A DNA stretch of 64,000 bases from Roseibium marinum (GCF_002906165.1 NZ_PPCN01000007.1:186001-250000), one strand, 5' to 3'. Shown: positions 7,293 through 17,750, counted from the first letter of the stretch. Notes: a model not told the origin generated them from the letters alone. Made by a program: numbers and translations.

Positions 7293-8441
7293 ATGAGCTT
7301 TCTGGATACTTCCGAGTTGAATGGAACATTTCTTGGCCGGGTCTGGCGGCCGGAAGTAAACGGTCCGGCCGCGGTCACCTTGCGAGACGGACAGGTGATC
7401 GACATAACATCGAAAACCGCACCGACGGTTCGCGACATCTGTGAAATGGACGATCCGGCCGCCTACGTCTCGGCCGCCGCGGGCGCCTCCCTCGGCACTC
7501 TGGCGGATATTGCTTCCGCCACGCCCGGCGATCTTTCAGCGGTCCATTTTCTGGCCCCCTGCGATCTTCAATCCGTGAAGGCCTGCGGCGTGACCTTCGC
7601 GAGTTCCATGGTCGAGCGTGTGATCGAGGAACAGGCCGCGGGCGACCCGCAAAAGGCCGAGGAAATCCGTGGCCGCGTCGGCAGCGCCATCGGTGAAAGC
7701 CTGCGCAACATCAAGGCGGGGTCCGAAGACGCCGCCAGAGTGAAGCAGGTTCTGATCGCCGAAGGCCTGTGGAGCCAGTATCTGGAAGTCGGCATCGGTC
7801 CGGACGCGGAGGTCTTCTCCAAGGCGCAGGTGCTGTCCTCGATGGGTCCCGGCGCGGATGTCGGCCTCCACCCGATCTCCAAGTGGAACAACCCGGAGCC
7901 GGAAGTGGTTCTGGCTGTTTCCTCAAAAGGAAGGATCGTCGGCGCGACTCTCGGCAACGACGTGAACCTGCGCGACGTCGAAGGCCGCTCCGCACTGCTT
8001 CTGTCCAAGGCGAAGGACAACAACGCCTCCTGTTCCATCGGTCCGATGTTCCGGCTGTTCGATGCCACCTTCTCGCTGGATGATGTCCGCAAGGCGGAAC
8101 TGGAGTTGAAGGTCGAGGGACCGGATGGATTTGTCCTCGACGGCCATTCCTCGATGCGGGAAATCAGCCGCGATCCGGAAGATCTCGTTCGCCAGACGGT
8201 CGGCCGCCACCATCAGTATCCCGACGGCATTGTGCTTTTCCTGGGCACCCTCTTCGCTCCGACGAAAGACCGCGATGTTCCCGGCGAAGGTTTCACCCAC
8301 AAGCTGGGCGACGTCGTGACGATTTCCGCGCCCGGCTTCGGGAAATTGAAGAATACGGTCCGCCTCTCGACCGAATGCCCCGAATGGACTTTCGGGATCA
8401 GTCACCTGATGCGCAACCTCGCCCAGCGCGATCTGATATGA
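7293..8441 (+). CDS. FAH-family 2-keto-3-deoxy-pentonate dehydratase-like protein
   Basis: The 382-residue protein belongs to the fumarylacetoacetate hydrolase fold. It closely resembles, from memory, Caulobacter XylX (2-keto-3-deoxy-D-xylonate dehydratase) and AraD1 enzymes of pentose oxidation, sharing LIAEGLWSQYLEVGIGPDAE, GNDVNLRDVEGRSALLLSKA and RHHQYPDGIVLFLGTLFAP. The acidic motif NPEPEVVL (about residues 196-203) supplies metal ligands. Expected reaction: loss of water from a 2-keto-3-deoxy sugar acid to an alpha-ketoglutarate semialdehyde-type product. No other pentose gene is nearby, so the substrate is not shown by context. Confidence 0.8.
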   Translation: MSFLDTSELNGTFLGRVWRPEVNGPAAVTLRDGQVIDITSKTAPTVRDICEMDDPAAYVSAAAGASLGTLADIASATPGDLSAVHFLAPCDLQSVKACGVTFASSMVERVIEEQAAGDPQKAEEIRGRVGSAIGESLRNIKAGSEDAARVKQVLIAEGLWSQYLEVGIGPDAEVFSKAQVLSSMGPGADVGLHPISKWNNPEPEVVLAVSSKGRIVGATLGNDVNLRDVEGRSALLLSKAKDNNASCSIGPMFRLFDATFSLDDVRKAELELKVEGPDGFVLDGHSSMREISRDPEDLVRQTVGRHHQYPDGIVLFLGTLFAPTKDRDVPGEGFTHKLGDVVTISAPGFGKLKNTVRLSTECPEWTFGISHLMRNLAQRDLI

Positions 8442-8443
8442 AC

Positions 8444-8471
8444 AAAAAAGGGGCGGCCCGGTGCCGCCCTT
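8444..8471. terminator. Bidirectional terminator-like hairpin
   Basis: GGGCGGC, the loop CCGGT and GCCGCCC form a 7-bp stem directly after the dehydratase stop codon. On the plus strand only TT follows; on the minus strand it is followed by CTTTTTT. It could end the convergent fumC transcript as well as this gene. Confidence 0.5.
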
Positions 8472-8508
8472 CGGCCTGATGACGAAGTGATAGCTTTACC
8501 GCAGTTAT

Positions 8509-8636
8509 CATCCCGGCCAGGCGAAGCGCGAGCCGGCACCGGAGAGCCACAAATCCTTGTTGTAGCTGAAGCTCTCCTACGGTTGACCCTCGGCTCACCG
8601 ATTCCGGATCTTCGCTACGCTGCATTCGGGATGACT
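8509..8636. repeat. Intergenic repeat with TCATCCCG / CGGGATGA ends
   Basis: A noncoding block of about 128 bases starts TCATCCCGGCCAGGCGAAGC and ends ATTCGGGATGA, giving short inverted ends. Elements of this look (ATCCCGG...CGGGAT) are common between genes in Rhizobiales. No ORF of its own; a non-autonomous mobile or structural repeat is likely. Confidence 0.6.
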
Positions 8637-8657
8637 GGCTGGAGCAAATTCATCTCC

Positions 8658-8766
8658 GTCATGCCATGGCTTGACCATGGCATCCATGCCGTTTCGTCAC
8701 CCCGAACCCCAGCCTGCCTTGCTGCAAGCTCACGGCATGGATTGCAGGGTCAAGCCCCGCAATGAC
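8658..8766. repeat. Intergenic repeat with 35-bp imperfect inverted ends
   Basis: The left arm (8658-8692, GTCATGCCATGGCTTGACC and onward) and the right arm (8732-8766, ending CAAGCCCCGCAATGAC) are reverse complements at most positions over 35 bases, sharing GGCTTGACC and ATCCATGCCGT. The 39-base centre has no coding content. This looks like a miniature inverted-repeat element of the GTCATTGCGGGGCTTGACC kind. Confidence 0.7.
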
Positions 8767-8849
8767 GAAGCTGACATAATTTTTCAGCAGTCTGAAGGAC
8801 GGCCAAATCCCGCCCCTCCCGAAATAAATAGCGCAAGACGTTCATCCGC

Positions 8850-10235
8850 TTACAAGGCAGGATGGATCATCTTCGAGGGGTCGACGACCCTGTCGAACTC
8901 CGCCTCGTCGACATACCCAAGGTCAAGGCAGGCCTGCTTCAGGGTCAGGTCGTGTTCGAATGCATGATGCGCCGCATGGCTGGCCTTGTCGTACCCGATG
9001 ACGGGGCTGAGCGCGGTGACCAGCATCAGCGACTGATCCAGATATTCCCTGATCCGCTTCTCGTTCGGTTCCATGCCATCGACAAGGTAGCGGGCGAAAT
9101 TGGTACAGCCGTCGCCCATGATCCGGATCGACTGCAAAATGGCATTGATCATCAGGGGTTTATAAACATTCATCTCCAGATAACCGCTCGCCCCGCCAAT
9201 ACCGACGGTGACATCGTTCCCCATCACCTGAGCTGCGATCATCGCCAGCGCCTCGCACTGGGTGGGATTGACCTTGCCCGGCATGATCGACGAGCCCGGC
9301 TCGTTCGCAGGAATTTTCAGCTCGTAGAAGCCGCAGCGCGGTCCGCAGGAGAGCAGGCGGATGTCGTTGGCTATCTTGAAGAGCGAGACAGCCAGGGTCC
9401 GCAGAGCGCCGCTGAACATCACCAGAGCATCGTGACTGCCCTGCACCGCGAACTTGTTGGGGGCGCTGACAAAGGGAAGACCGGTGAGATCCGCTATCGT
9501 TGCGGCGGACCGTTCCGCGAATTCCGGATGGGTATTGATCCCCGTTCCCACAGCCGTTCCACCCAGCGCAAGCGCGTACACGTCCTTAAGGGCATGTTCG
9601 ATCCGCGCCATGTCCTGGTGCAGCATTTCGGCGTATCCGGAAAATTCCTGCCCGAGCGTCAGCGGCGTCGCGTCCTGCATATGGGTACGACCGACCTTGA
9701 TGATCGCGTCCCAAGCCTCGGATTTGGCTTTCAGGCTTTCATACAGCGTCCGGACACCGGGCAGCAGCCGGTGCGTCGCCTGAATGGCGGCCGCCATATG
9801 CATGGCCGCCGGAAAGGTGTCGTTCGACGACTGGGACATGTTGACATGATCATTCGGATGCACCGGATCCTTTGTGCCCAGCACCCCGCCGGCATGGGCA
9901 ATCGCCCGGTTGGAGATCACCTCATTGACATTCATGTTGGATTGCGTGCCGCTGCCCGTCATCCACACATGTAGCGGGAAATGCTCGTCCAGCTGTCCGT
10001 CCGCCACTTCTTCGGCCGCCCGGACGATCAGATCCGCCAGTTGGCTGTCCAGCAGGCCCAGATCCTCATTGGTCAGCGCCGCCGCCTTTTTGAGAATGCC
10101 GTAGGCATGGATGAGTTCAATCGGCATCAGGTCGCTGCCTATGGAAAAATAGGCTACCGAACGCTGTGTCTGTGCGCCCCAGTATTTGTCCTCGGGAACG
10201 CTGATTTCGCCCAGGCTGTCACTTTCCGTGCGCAT
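8850..10235 (-). CDS. fumC: Class II fumarate hydratase FumC
   Basis: FumC reversibly hydrates fumarate to L-malate in the TCA cycle. The 461 residues match class II, iron-independent fumarases. Diagnostic segments are [14 protein letters not shown] (substrate site, about residues 93-106), [35 protein letters not shown] and the superfamily signature [16 protein letters not shown] (about residues 310-325). Class II enzymes are distinguished from aspartase and argininosuccinate lyase by these blocks together. The gene follows an alpha/beta hydrolase gene by 22 bases and is probably co-transcribed with it. Confidence 0.97.
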   Translation of the reverse strand: MRTESDSLGEISVPEDKYWGAQTQRSVAYFSIGSDLMPIELIHAYGILKKAAALTNEDLGLLDSQLADLIVRAAEEVADGQLDEHFPLHVWMTGSGTQSNMNVNEVISNRAIAHAGGVLGTKDPVHPNDHVNMSQSSNDTFPAAMHMAAAIQATHRLLPGVRTLYESLKAKSEAWDAIIKVGRTHMQDATPLTLGQEFSGYAEMLHQDMARIEHALKDVYALALGGTAVGTGINTHPEFAERSAATIADLTGLPFVSAPNKFAVQGSHDALVMFSGALRTLAVSLFKIANDIRLLSCGPRCGFYELKIPANEPGSSIMPGKVNPTQCEALAMIAAQVMGNDVTVGIGGASGYLEMNVYKPLMINAILQSIRIMGDGCTNFARYLVDGMEPNEKRIREYLDQSLMLVTALSPVIGYDKASHAAHHAFEHDLTLKQACLDLGYVDEAEFDRVVDPSKMIHPAL

Positions 10236-10257
10236 TCGGGATCTCCTGAAGGGTGGC

Positions 10258-11067
10258 TTACGAAGCCAACAGGGTTGAAGTCAGATTGCTGTCGGGAACT
10301 TGCAGACCGTCGATGACATCGAAATGATGCCGGCCAGGTTCTTCATGAAACTCGGCGTTCGGCCAGGCCTCGGACAGCAGGCGGGACTGGCGGATGAATT
10401 CCGGTCGTTCGTCCCCGCCGACCCAGGCCACGACAGGACAGGTTCCGCAAGGTGTCTTGAGAGCAGGGCTTTCCGCGATAGCGTCCTCTTCGCTCATCTG
10501 GAACGCGTCGTTCATTTTCGTGTTCCGCAACGGACGCAGGTCGTGCAGCCCGCTGATCGAAACAACTTTCTCGACCCGCGCGAGAACGTCCCGCGAAAGG
10601 GGCGAGTCGTCGCAGACCAGACGCGTGACGAGATGGCCGCCCGCCGAATGCCCCGTCAACCTGACCGGACCGCCGACCCGCTCGCCGGCCTTGCTGACCG
10701 CAAGGCCTATCTGCCGGGTGATGTCCGCTATGCGTACGTCAGGCACCAGATCATATCCCGGCAGGCACACGGACCACCCGCGAGCGAGACACCCTTTCGC
10801 GAAATGGGACCACGATGACTTGTCGAATTTAAGCCAGTAGCCGCCATGGACATAAACGACGAGCCCCTTGGCCTTGCCCTCCGGATGAAAGATATCGAGA
10901 CGCTGACGATCCGTCTCTCCGTACACGATCCCCAGGTCCTTCTCGATCCAGGTTTTCCTGAACGTTTTGGCTTCTTCCTCCCACCGCGGCGGATAGTCCG
11001 CAGCCCCCGGAATATGGGCCCCATTGGCGTAGGCATCATCCCAGTCGGTAACTTGTGTACCCGTCAT
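10258..11067 (-). CDS. Alpha/beta hydrolase, arylformamidase-like
   Basis: The 269-residue protein has the oxyanion-hole motif VVYVHGGYW (about residues 69-77), the nucleophile elbow TGHSAGGH (serine near residue 138) and a C-terminal catalytic histidine in [11 protein letters not shown]. The HGGYW signature and overall arrangement are like kynurenine formamidase (arylformamidase) and related carboxylesterases. No tryptophan catabolism genes are nearby, so kynurenine pathway function is not supported by context. No signal peptide; cytoplasmic. It is upstream of fumC in the same direction. Confidence 0.75.
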   Translation of the reverse strand: MTGTQVTDWDDAYANGAHIPGAADYPPRWEEEAKTFRKTWIEKDLGIVYGETDRQRLDIFHPEGKAKGLVVYVHGGYWLKFDKSSWSHFAKGCLARGWSVCLPGYDLVPDVRIADITRQIGLAVSKAGERVGGPVRLTGHSAGGHLVTRLVCDDSPLSRDVLARVEKVVSISGLHDLRPLRNTKMNDAFQMSEEDAIAESPALKTPCGTCPVVAWVGGDERPEFIRQSRLLSEAWPNAEFHEEPGRHHFDVIDGLQVPDSNLTSTLLAS

Positions 11068-11424
11068 TCACACATCCCTGCCGAATCCGAAATCCAGTCC
11101 GGCGCACATCCTTGCAGATTTGTCCCTCCAGCGGAATGGACAGTGTTGAAGCATACCGCCGGTCGATTTGTCGGCCTGGCGGAAATGCCCTCCCATGCTG
11201 CGCGTCTACGCAGGACCAGGAAAAGAGGATGGAGCTGCCATACTCGCTTGTGGGCAGATCGGTTTTGTCGCCGTCGACCTCATGATCAAACTTCGGCCCG
11301 GCATCTGCGGTCTGCTTCTCTGGACCGCGGACCATCCTGATCAACCACCCGGAGATCCCGTGCGCGATACCAGAGCCTCAATTCAGGTACCCGGCACACC
11401 GGAACAGTAAGAGAACATTTACCC
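11068..11424. other. Noncoding stretch upstream of lexA
   Basis: Between the hydrolase start and the lexA promoter I see no convincing gene, RNA or repeat. The short ORFs here lack ribosome binding sites and recognisable protein features. Confidence 0.5.
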
Positions 11425-11453
11425 TTGCGGAACACAATGGGAACAGGTAGTAT
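11425..11453 (+). promoter_or_regulatory. lexA promoter with an SOS box in the spacer
   Basis: A -35 TTGCGG (11425-11430) and -10 TAGTAT (11448-11453) are 17 bases apart. The spacer contains GAAC-ACAATGG-GAAC (11430-11444), a perfect alphaproteobacterial LexA operator. Bound LexA would cover the promoter and repress its own gene. Confidence 0.8.
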
Positions 11454-11468
11454 GTTCTTGATTTGTAC
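11454..11468 (+). promoter_or_regulatory. Second, near-consensus SOS box of lexA
   Basis: GTTC-TTGATTT-GTAC differs by one base from GTTC-N7-GTTC and follows the -10 element directly, 31 bases before the lexA ATG. A tandem pair would allow cooperative repression. Confidence 0.6.
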
Positions 11469-11498
11469 CAATCCGTTCTCGCGATCAGGGGAAGCAAT

Positions 11499-12209
11499 AT
11501 GTTGACGCGCAAGCAGTATGAACTGCTCATGTTCATTCACGAAAGACTGAAGGAAACCGGTGTCCCGCCGTCTTTCGATGAAATGAAAGATGCGCTTGAC
11601 CTGCGCTCCAAATCCGGAATTCACCGGTTGATCACGGCTCTTGAGGAGCGCGGTTTCATACGCAGGCTACCCAACCGGGCCCGTGCGATGGAAGTGATCC
11701 GCCTGCCGGACTCGATCGCGCCGGGTCTCGGCACGCCGCGGCCGCGCGGCAGCTTTTCCCCGGAAGTCATCGAAGGATCCCTCGGCAAACCGCAAGCCGC
11801 GATTCCAGTGACCCAGCCTGCGGGCACCAGCATGGAGATCCCCGTGATGGGCCGCATCGCCGCCGGTGTTCCCATTGAAGCCATCCAGACCCACAGCCAT
11901 TCCATCAACGTTCCGCAGGAGCTTCTCGGCAAGGGCGAACATTACGCCCTGGAAGTGCGCGGCGATTCCATGATCGAAGCCGGCATTCTGGACGGCGATA
12001 CGGTCCTGATTCGCCGCACGGACAGCGCCGACAGCGGCGATATCGTTGTCGCTCTGGTCGACGATGAGGAAGCGACCCTGAAACGATTGCGCAAGAAAGG
12101 CGCCTCGATTGCGCTCGAAGCTGCGAACCCGGCCTATGAAACCCGTATTTTCGGACCTGGACGGGTCCGTGTTCAGGGCCGCCTGGTCGCCTTGGTCCGC
12201 CAGTATTGA
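11499..12209 (+). CDS. lexA: LexA, SOS repressor and self-cleaving protease
   Basis: LexA represses DNA-damage genes and cleaves itself when stimulated by RecA. The 236-residue protein begins [20 protein letters not shown], with a winged helix DNA-binding domain (about residues 1-65; recognition part [20 protein letters not shown]). A Pro-rich linker follows, longer than in E. coli LexA. The cleavage site Ala-Gly is in GRIAAGVP, the catalytic serine in [10 protein letters not shown] and the lysine in ATLKRL. An upstream GTA-linked frame extends to 11463, but the ATG at 11499 starts the conserved domain exactly. It is convergent with comEC. Confidence 0.97.
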   Translation: MLTRKQYELLMFIHERLKETGVPPSFDEMKDALDLRSKSGIHRLITALEERGFIRRLPNRARAMEVIRLPDSIAPGLGTPRPRGSFSPEVIEGSLGKPQAAIPVTQPAGTSMEIPVMGRIAAGVPIEAIQTHSHSINVPQELLGKGEHYALEVRGDSMIEAGILDGDTVLIRRTDSADSGDIVVALVDDEEATLKRLRKKGASIALEAANPAYETRIFGPGRVRVQGRLVALVRQY

Positions 12210-12243
12210 GCAGTGGCGGCCTCATCATGCGCTCTGATTTTTG

Positions 12244-14682
12244 TCACTGACCGCTTCGCTTTAAAGAGCGCCGTACACTTTCCCTGGTGACGATCCCCGG
12301 CCTGTGCCAGGGCCGGGGTGAAACGGGAATGGTGTATTCGACCCTGCTGATTTCTGGCTCTGCGGAGCGGCGCCCGGTTGACGGATCGGCGCCGGCCGGA
12401 TCAGGATGGGACAACCATACCGAGATCGCACCCCGTTGCCGCCGCACCCGCAGGTCGAATACCGTTCGCGTCCGGCAGCCTGACGGCACGATCAGATCGC
12501 TTACGACCAAATCGGCATAACGGCAATCCATCGACAGTGCCTGCGGGCTTTTCGGCAGGGCGATTGCCAGCGGAACCGATACGCTCTCCTCAGCATCTTT
12601 ATCGCGTTGCCCGGCATGGGCCAGGACGACGCATCCGTCCCGATCGCAACGCCGTTGCGGCGATTTCATCGTGCGCGATTCAATCTCCCGCTCAGATATT
12701 CCTTCGCGCTGGAACCAGAGCTCCGCCTGAAAGGTCTTCCGCCCTTTGGAGATCCGCAGCAGTCCGGCATCGTCCCGCGCGGCGACGACTTGCCCTGACG
12801 CTGAGATCTGAATGTCCGGAGGCCGCGAAAAGGCGATCAGCACCAGGGCCGCGGTGAACGGAACGACCGCCAAAAGCCTCCGCCGGCCGGAAATCAGGAG
12901 GACAATGAACAGCGCCGACAAAAGCAGCAGCGCAGACGCGCCGTTCAACGTCCCGACAGCTCCGGCATCCGCACCGAGGTTCGCCGTGAAGGCGGCTGTC
13001 TTTTGCAGGATGGACAGGCCGAACGCCATGACATGCAGGGGAAGCGCCCCCAGACCCAGAGGCATCAGCACCAGCGCCAGCACGCCCATCGGCATGACAA
13101 GCAGCGAAAATACCGGCATGCCCAGCAGGTTTCCCAGCAATCCGTAAGGGGCGATGCGGCCGAAATGGTGCGCGCCGATGATGCCCGTGGCCAGTCCGGC
13201 GACCAGCGCGGTGACGAACAGACCCACGGCCCATTTCCCGACGAAGCGCAGGATATGACCGGCGCGTCCCCCGGCATGACCCTCATCCCGGTGCTGCTTC
13301 GACTGCCAGTCCGCGGAGCGATTGCGCCACAGTTCGTAAACGGCAACAAGACAGATGACCGCGGCGAAGGACATCTGAAAGCCGGGAAAGAACAATCGTT
13401 CGGGTGCGAGAAACAGCAGGAACAGACCGGCGAGCGCGACACTTCTCAGCGTCAACCCGCGGCGACCGGTGAAAATGCCCAGAAAGACGAGGGCGATCAT
13501 CAGGAAGGACCGCTGCGTAGCAACCGCCGCGCCGGAAATGAGCAGATAGGCAACGGCAGCGGCCAACGCGGCGACGGCAGCCCATTTGTGGGTCGGCCAG
13601 CGCAGCGCCAGAGATGGAAAAAGAGCCAGAAACAGCAGGACCGAGCCGTATGCTCCACCGGCAAACAGCGCCATGTGAAGTCCGGATATCGCCAGGATAT
13701 GGGCCAGACCCGCTGCCCGCAAATCGTCTTCCTGCTCCTGGCTGATGCCGCTGCGATCCCCGACCAGAAGAGCAATAATGAGAGCCCTTTCCGGCGTGTC
13801 CGGCAGAGCTGACTTGATTCGGTCCGTTAGTCCGTCTCGCAAGCTCTGGATTTGCGCCGCCGCGCGCAGCGGCAAGGATGGATCTCCGGTTTCGAAAGGC
13901 ACGGCCGGACCGTAACTGAACCCGGTTGCTCCAATCCCTGAAAAGAAGGCGCGGTAGGAAAAATCATATCCGCCGGGGCTCACCGGTCCCGCCGGTGGAA
14001 ACAGCCGCACCCTTACGCTGACACCTTCCCCGACCCCGTTTGGGCTGCCCGCCGGAACCCGCAGGCGTACTTTTTCAGGAAACGTCACTTCGCTCCTCGG
14101 GCGCCCGTCTATTGTCTCCACTCCAAGCAGGACCCGGGTCCCCCTCAAACCGGTCCGGCTTTCAAGAACATGGCCGGTTAAAGTGGCGGTCATCGTCTCG
14201 CCGAGCCGCGGAGCATCCACGAAGGCGGTCCGGGTTGAGGCAACGGACAGGCCGCAGACCAGTGCGAGCGTCAGTATGGCGGATTTGCCCAGGGTTCCAT
14301 GACGCCCGGACCAAACGACCAGCGCCAATGCCAGTGCGGCAAGAATGGCCAGCACCGGCCAGTGAGGTTCTTCTGGGAGAAAGTTGTAGACCGCGATGCC
14401 TGTGGCAAAGGCGAAGCTCCACCACAACAGCGCGTGACTGTCCCGGCCCCGCTCGTCCGCTTCCGTGCGCGGACCCGTTGGCCCGGAAAGGAAAGCCCAC
14501 ACGGACCTGCGGGTTCCTGCGGCTTCATCGCCTGCGTCTTTCCGGTTGCTCCGGCCGGTTTTAAACGACGGGGCGTCACGAACCGTTGCCGCGGCGGGGC
14601 GGCTGTCATCTTGCGGTAGCTCGTTTTGCTCCTTCGCCAACGATCCTTTCACCTCATCACCGGAAGAAACGGGCAATTCCAA
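12244..14682 (-). CDS. comEC: ComEC/Rec2-family inner-membrane DNA channel protein
   Basis: ComEC carries single-stranded DNA across the inner membrane during natural transformation. This 812-residue protein has a long hydrophilic N-terminus, an N-terminal membrane pair with an OB-like DUF4131 region (about residues 90-290), and the Competence domain with many helices (about residues 290-600), including the conserved GLAHILAISGLHMALFAGG. The last 170 residues are soluble but show no HxHxDH metallo-beta-lactamase motif, so the nuclease-like domain of Gram-positive ComEC is absent. Whether this organism is competent cannot be judged here. The gene is divergent from gltX and convergent with lexA. 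Confidence 0.88.
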   Translation of the reverse strand: MELPVSSGDEVKGSLAKEQNELPQDDSRPAAATVRDAPSFKTGRSNRKDAGDEAAGTRRSVWAFLSGPTGPRTEADERGRDSHALLWWSFAFATGIAVYNFLPEEPHWPVLAILAALALALVVWSGRHGTLGKSAILTLALVCGLSVASTRTAFVDAPRLGETMTATLTGHVLESRTGLRGTRVLLGVETIDGRPRSEVTFPEKVRLRVPAGSPNGVGEGVSVRVRLFPPAGPVSPGGYDFSYRAFFSGIGATGFSYGPAVPFETGDPSLPLRAAAQIQSLRDGLTDRIKSALPDTPERALIIALLVGDRSGISQEQEDDLRAAGLAHILAISGLHMALFAGGAYGSVLLFLALFPSLALRWPTHKWAAVAALAAAVAYLLISGAAVATQRSFLMIALVFLGIFTGRRGLTLRSVALAGLFLLFLAPERLFFPGFQMSFAAVICLVAVYELWRNRSADWQSKQHRDEGHAGGRAGHILRFVGKWAVGLFVTALVAGLATGIIGAHHFGRIAPYGLLGNLLGMPVFSLLVMPMGVLALVLMPLGLGALPLHVMAFGLSILQKTAAFTANLGADAGAVGTLNGASALLLLSALFIVLLISGRRRLLAVVPFTAALVLIAFSRPPDIQISASGQVVAARDDAGLLRISKGRKTFQAELWFQREGISEREIESRTMKSPQRRCDRDGCVVLAHAGQRDKDAEESVSVPLAIALPKSPQALSMDCRYADLVVSDLIVPSGCRTRTVFDLRVRRQRGAISVWLSHPDPAGADPSTGRRSAEPEISRVEYTIPVSPRPWHRPGIVTRESVRRSLKRSGQ

Positions 14683-14793
14683 CCGTAATTAGCGGGCCCC
14701 TATTTAGCCTTGCCGAAGCCTGTGCTAAGACCGCGCCACCACGAACGGCGCGGACCGTGCCGCTATTCTTACAGAGACTTTCAAATAATCACC

Positions 14794-16218
14794 ATGCCAC
14801 AAGAAATCGTCACGCGCTTCGCTCCCTCTCCAACGGGTTTTCTTCATATCGGCGGCGCTCGCACCGCGCTCTTCAACTGGCTGTTCGCCAGGCATCACGG
14901 CGGCCGGATGCTGCTGCGCATCGAGGACACCGACCGCGCCCGCTCGACTCAGGAAGCGGTGGACGCCATCCTCGACGGCCTTTCCTGGCTGGGACTTGAC
15001 TGGGAAGGCGATCCGATTTCCCAGGCTTCGCGGGTGGAACGCCACAAGGAAGCCGTTGAGCAGATGCTCGCCAATGGCACCGCCTATCGCTGCTACTGTT
15101 CTCCGGAGGAAATCACCGCAATGCGCGAGAAAGCCCGCGCTGAGGGCAAGCCGCCGCGGTATGACGGCACCTGGCGCGACCGGGATGTCTCCGAGGCACC
15201 GCAAGGCGTTGCGCCGGTCGTGCGCATCAGAGCCCCGCAGGACGGCGAGACGGTGGTCGACGACCTGGTACAGGGCCGGGTCGTGATTCCCAACAAGGAC
15301 CTTGACGATTTCATCCTGCTGCGCTCGGACGGAACACCGACTTACATGCATGCGGTCGTGGTCGACGATCACGACATGGCCGTCACGCATATCATTCGCG
15401 GTGTCGACCATCTGACCAATGCCGCAAGACAGACCCTGATCTTCAAGGCGCTCGGCTGGGAAGTTCCGGCCATGGCGCATATTCCGCTCATTCACGGCCC
15501 GGACGGCGCCAAACTCTCCAAGCGCCATGGCGCCACCGGCGCGGAAGCCTACCGGGCGATGGGCTACCTGCCGCAGGCCATGCGCAATTACCTCGCCCGT
15601 CTTGGCTGGAGCCACGGCGATGAGGAAATCATGTCTCTCGACGACATGATCAAATGGTTCGGACTGGAGGCGGTCGGCCAGTCCGCCGCCCGGTTCGACT
15701 TCAAGAAACTCGAAAACCTCAACGGGCATTACATGCGCGCCACAGGCGAAGCGGAACTGCTTGACCACTGGAAGGTCTATCTGGCGCATGCAGAAAACGG
15801 CCAGACAGTCCTGAACTGGCTGTCGGCGGGAGAAAACGCCAACACCGCCCTGACCGCCCTGCCCGGCCTGAAGGAACGAGCCAAGACGCTTGTGGAGCTG
15901 ACCGAAAGCGCCTCTTATCTGTGGCGGCAACGTCCGCTCGACACCGACGAGAAAGCCGACAAGATCCTGACCGATGAGGCAAAGGCGATCCTCGCCGACC
16001 TCCACGCCGTTCTGTCTGCCGCTGGCGATTGGGCCGAGGAGCCCCTGGAAGCGGCCGTGAAGGCCTATGCGGAGGAGAAGGAACTGAAGCTCGGCAAAGT
16101 GGCCCAACCGCTTCGTGCCGCCCTCACAGGGCGTGGCACGTCGCCTGGCATCTACGACGTGCTGATTGCGCTCGGCAGAGAGGAGTCCCTTGCCAGAATC
16201 CAGGATCAGGCTGCCTGA
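14794..16218 (+). CDS. gltX: Glutamate-tRNA ligase
   Basis: GltX charges tRNA with glutamate; in alphaproteobacteria it can also make Glu-tRNA(Gln) for the amidotransferase. The 474-residue class I synthetase begins [20 protein letters not shown], with the HIGH motif as FLHIGGAR and the KMSKS motif as [10 protein letters not shown] (about residues 240-249). Both catalytic signatures are intact. The ATG at 14794 starts the conserved domain; an earlier in-frame ATG at 14710 adds 28 unconserved residues. Many alphaproteobacteria have two gltX copies and this is the one beside gltA. Confidence 0.96.
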   Translation: MPQEIVTRFAPSPTGFLHIGGARTALFNWLFARHHGGRMLLRIEDTDRARSTQEAVDAILDGLSWLGLDWEGDPISQASRVERHKEAVEQMLANGTAYRCYCSPEEITAMREKARAEGKPPRYDGTWRDRDVSEAPQGVAPVVRIRAPQDGETVVDDLVQGRVVIPNKDLDDFILLRSDGTPTYMHAVVVDDHDMAVTHIIRGVDHLTNAARQTLIFKALGWEVPAMAHIPLIHGPDGAKLSKRHGATGAEAYRAMGYLPQAMRNYLARLGWSHGDEEIMSLDDMIKWFGLEAVGQSAARFDFKKLENLNGHYMRATGEAELLDHWKVYLAHAENGQTVLNWLSAGENANTALTALPGLKERAKTLVELTESASYLWRQRPLDTDEKADKILTDEAKAILADLHAVLSAAGDWAEEPLEAAVKAYAEEKELKLGKVAQPLRAALTGRGTSPGIYDVLIALGREESLARIQDQAA

Positions 16219-16263
16219 TATCAATTGCGCTCCGCGCGCCTGCGGGCAACGCCTCAATTAAAT

Positions 16264-16277
16264 CGGACGGCCGTCCG
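16264..16277. repeat. Perfect 14-bp palindrome between gltX and gltA
   Basis: CGGACGG-CCGTCCG, about 45 bases after the gltX stop. There is no T run, so I do not call it a terminator; it may be an operator or part of a repeat. The rest of the 239-base gap shows no clear promoter. Confidence 0.4.
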
Positions 16278-16457
16278 CAGCCGCCCGATCCGTCTTTGAC
16301 CAAAGCTTTATACAGGCCAGCTTGCGGCAGTGCGGTAAATGGGCTACGCAAGACGCGAAAATTTCTCAACTGCCGTCCGGCAACCGATATCGGGGCCCTT
16401 CCCAGGAAGCGCCAGTCATCAGGACGGTACTCAGGTTAACGTGAAGGGGTTTTCTGA

Positions 16458-17750
16458 ATGGCCGACAACAACGCCAAGCTCAGCGTCGGTGGTAAAGACC
16501 ACGGTTTCGACGTTCTTGACGGATCCATCGGACCGTCGGTAGTGAACATTTCGTCCTTGTACCATGATACTGGAATGTTCACTTACGACCCGGGGTTTAC
16601 CTCAACCGCGTCTTGCGAATCCAAAATCACCTATATCGATGGTGACGAAGGAACGCTTCTTTACCGCGGTTATCCGATCGATCAACTCGCAGACCATGGC
16701 GACTTCCTCGAGTCCTGCTATCTGCTGCTCTATGGCGAACTGCCGACAAAGGTGCAGAAGGACGATTTCGTCCAGCGCGTCACCTATCACACGATGATCC
16801 ATGAGCAGATGAACCGGTTCTTCTCCGGTTTCCGCCGGGATGCCCATCCGATGGCCGTGATGGTCGGAACTGTCGGCGCATTGGCTGCCTTCTACCATGA
16901 CTCGACCGACATCACCGATCCGCACCAGCGTATGGTCGCTTCCCTGCGCATGATCGCCAAGATGCCGACGATCGCCGCCATGGCCTACAAATACCATATC
17001 GGCCAGCCTTTCGTGTATCCGCGCAACGATCTCGGGTATGCGGCCAACTTCCTGCACATGTGCTTTGCCGTTCCGTGCGAGGAGTACAAGGTGAACCCGG
17101 TTCTGGCCCGCGCCATGGACCGTATCTTCATCCTGCATGCCGATCACGAGCAGAACGCGTCCACCTCGACGGTCCGCCTCGCGGGCTCTTCCGGCGCCAA
17201 CCCGTTCGCCTGCATCGCGGCCGGCATTGCCTGCCTGTGGGGCCCTGCTCACGGCGGCGCCAACGAAGCGGCTCTCAACATGCTGTCGGAGATCGGTTCG
17301 GTGGACCGCATCCCCGAATACGTCGCCCGCGCAAAGGACAAGAACGACCCGTTCCGCCTGATGGGCTTCGGGCACCGGGTCTACAAGAACTACGACCCGC
17401 GCGCGCGCATCATGCAGAAAACCACGCATGAAGTGCTCAACGAGCTCGGCATCAAGGACGACCCGCTTCTCGACGTCGCCATGGAGCTGGAAAAAATCGC
17501 TCTCAATGACGAATACTTCATCGAGAAGAAGCTCTACCCGAACATCGATTTCTATTCGGGCATCACCCTGCGCGCGCTCGGCTTCCCGACGACGATGTTC
17601 ACCGTCCTGTTCGCTCTCGCCCGCACCGTCGGCTGGATCGCACAGTGGAAGGAAATGGTCGAAGATCCGTCCCAGCGCATCGGCCGGCCGCGCCAGCTCT
17701 ATACAGGCGCCGAAAAGCGCGATTACACGCCGATCGAACAACGCCGCTAA
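16458..17750 (+). CDS. gltA: Citrate synthase (type II)
   Basis: GltA condenses oxaloacetate with acetyl-CoA, the entry step of the TCA cycle. The 430-residue protein has the Gram-negative hexameric form's length. Catalytic and binding blocks are [20 protein letters not shown] (histidine of the active site, about residues 225-244), [30 protein letters not shown] (second histidine) and the aspartate in NIDFYSGI. A ribosome binding site AAGGGG precedes the ATG. An intrinsic terminator follows at once. Confidence 0.98.
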   Translation: MADNNAKLSVGGKDHGFDVLDGSIGPSVVNISSLYHDTGMFTYDPGFTSTASCESKITYIDGDEGTLLYRGYPIDQLADHGDFLESCYLLLYGELPTKVQKDDFVQRVTYHTMIHEQMNRFFSGFRRDAHPMAVMVGTVGALAAFYHDSTDITDPHQRMVASLRMIAKMPTIAAMAYKYHIGQPFVYPRNDLGYAANFLHMCFAVPCEEYKVNPVLARAMDRIFILHADHEQNASTSTVRLAGSSGANPFACIAAGIACLWGPAHGGANEAALNMLSEIGSVDRIPEYVARAKDKNDPFRLMGFGHRVYKNYDPRARIMQKTTHEVLNELGIKDDPLLDVAMELEKIALNDEYFIEKKLYPNIDFYSGITLRALGFPTTMFTVLFALARTVGWIAQWKEMVEDPSQRIGRPRQLYTGAEKRDYTPIEQRR

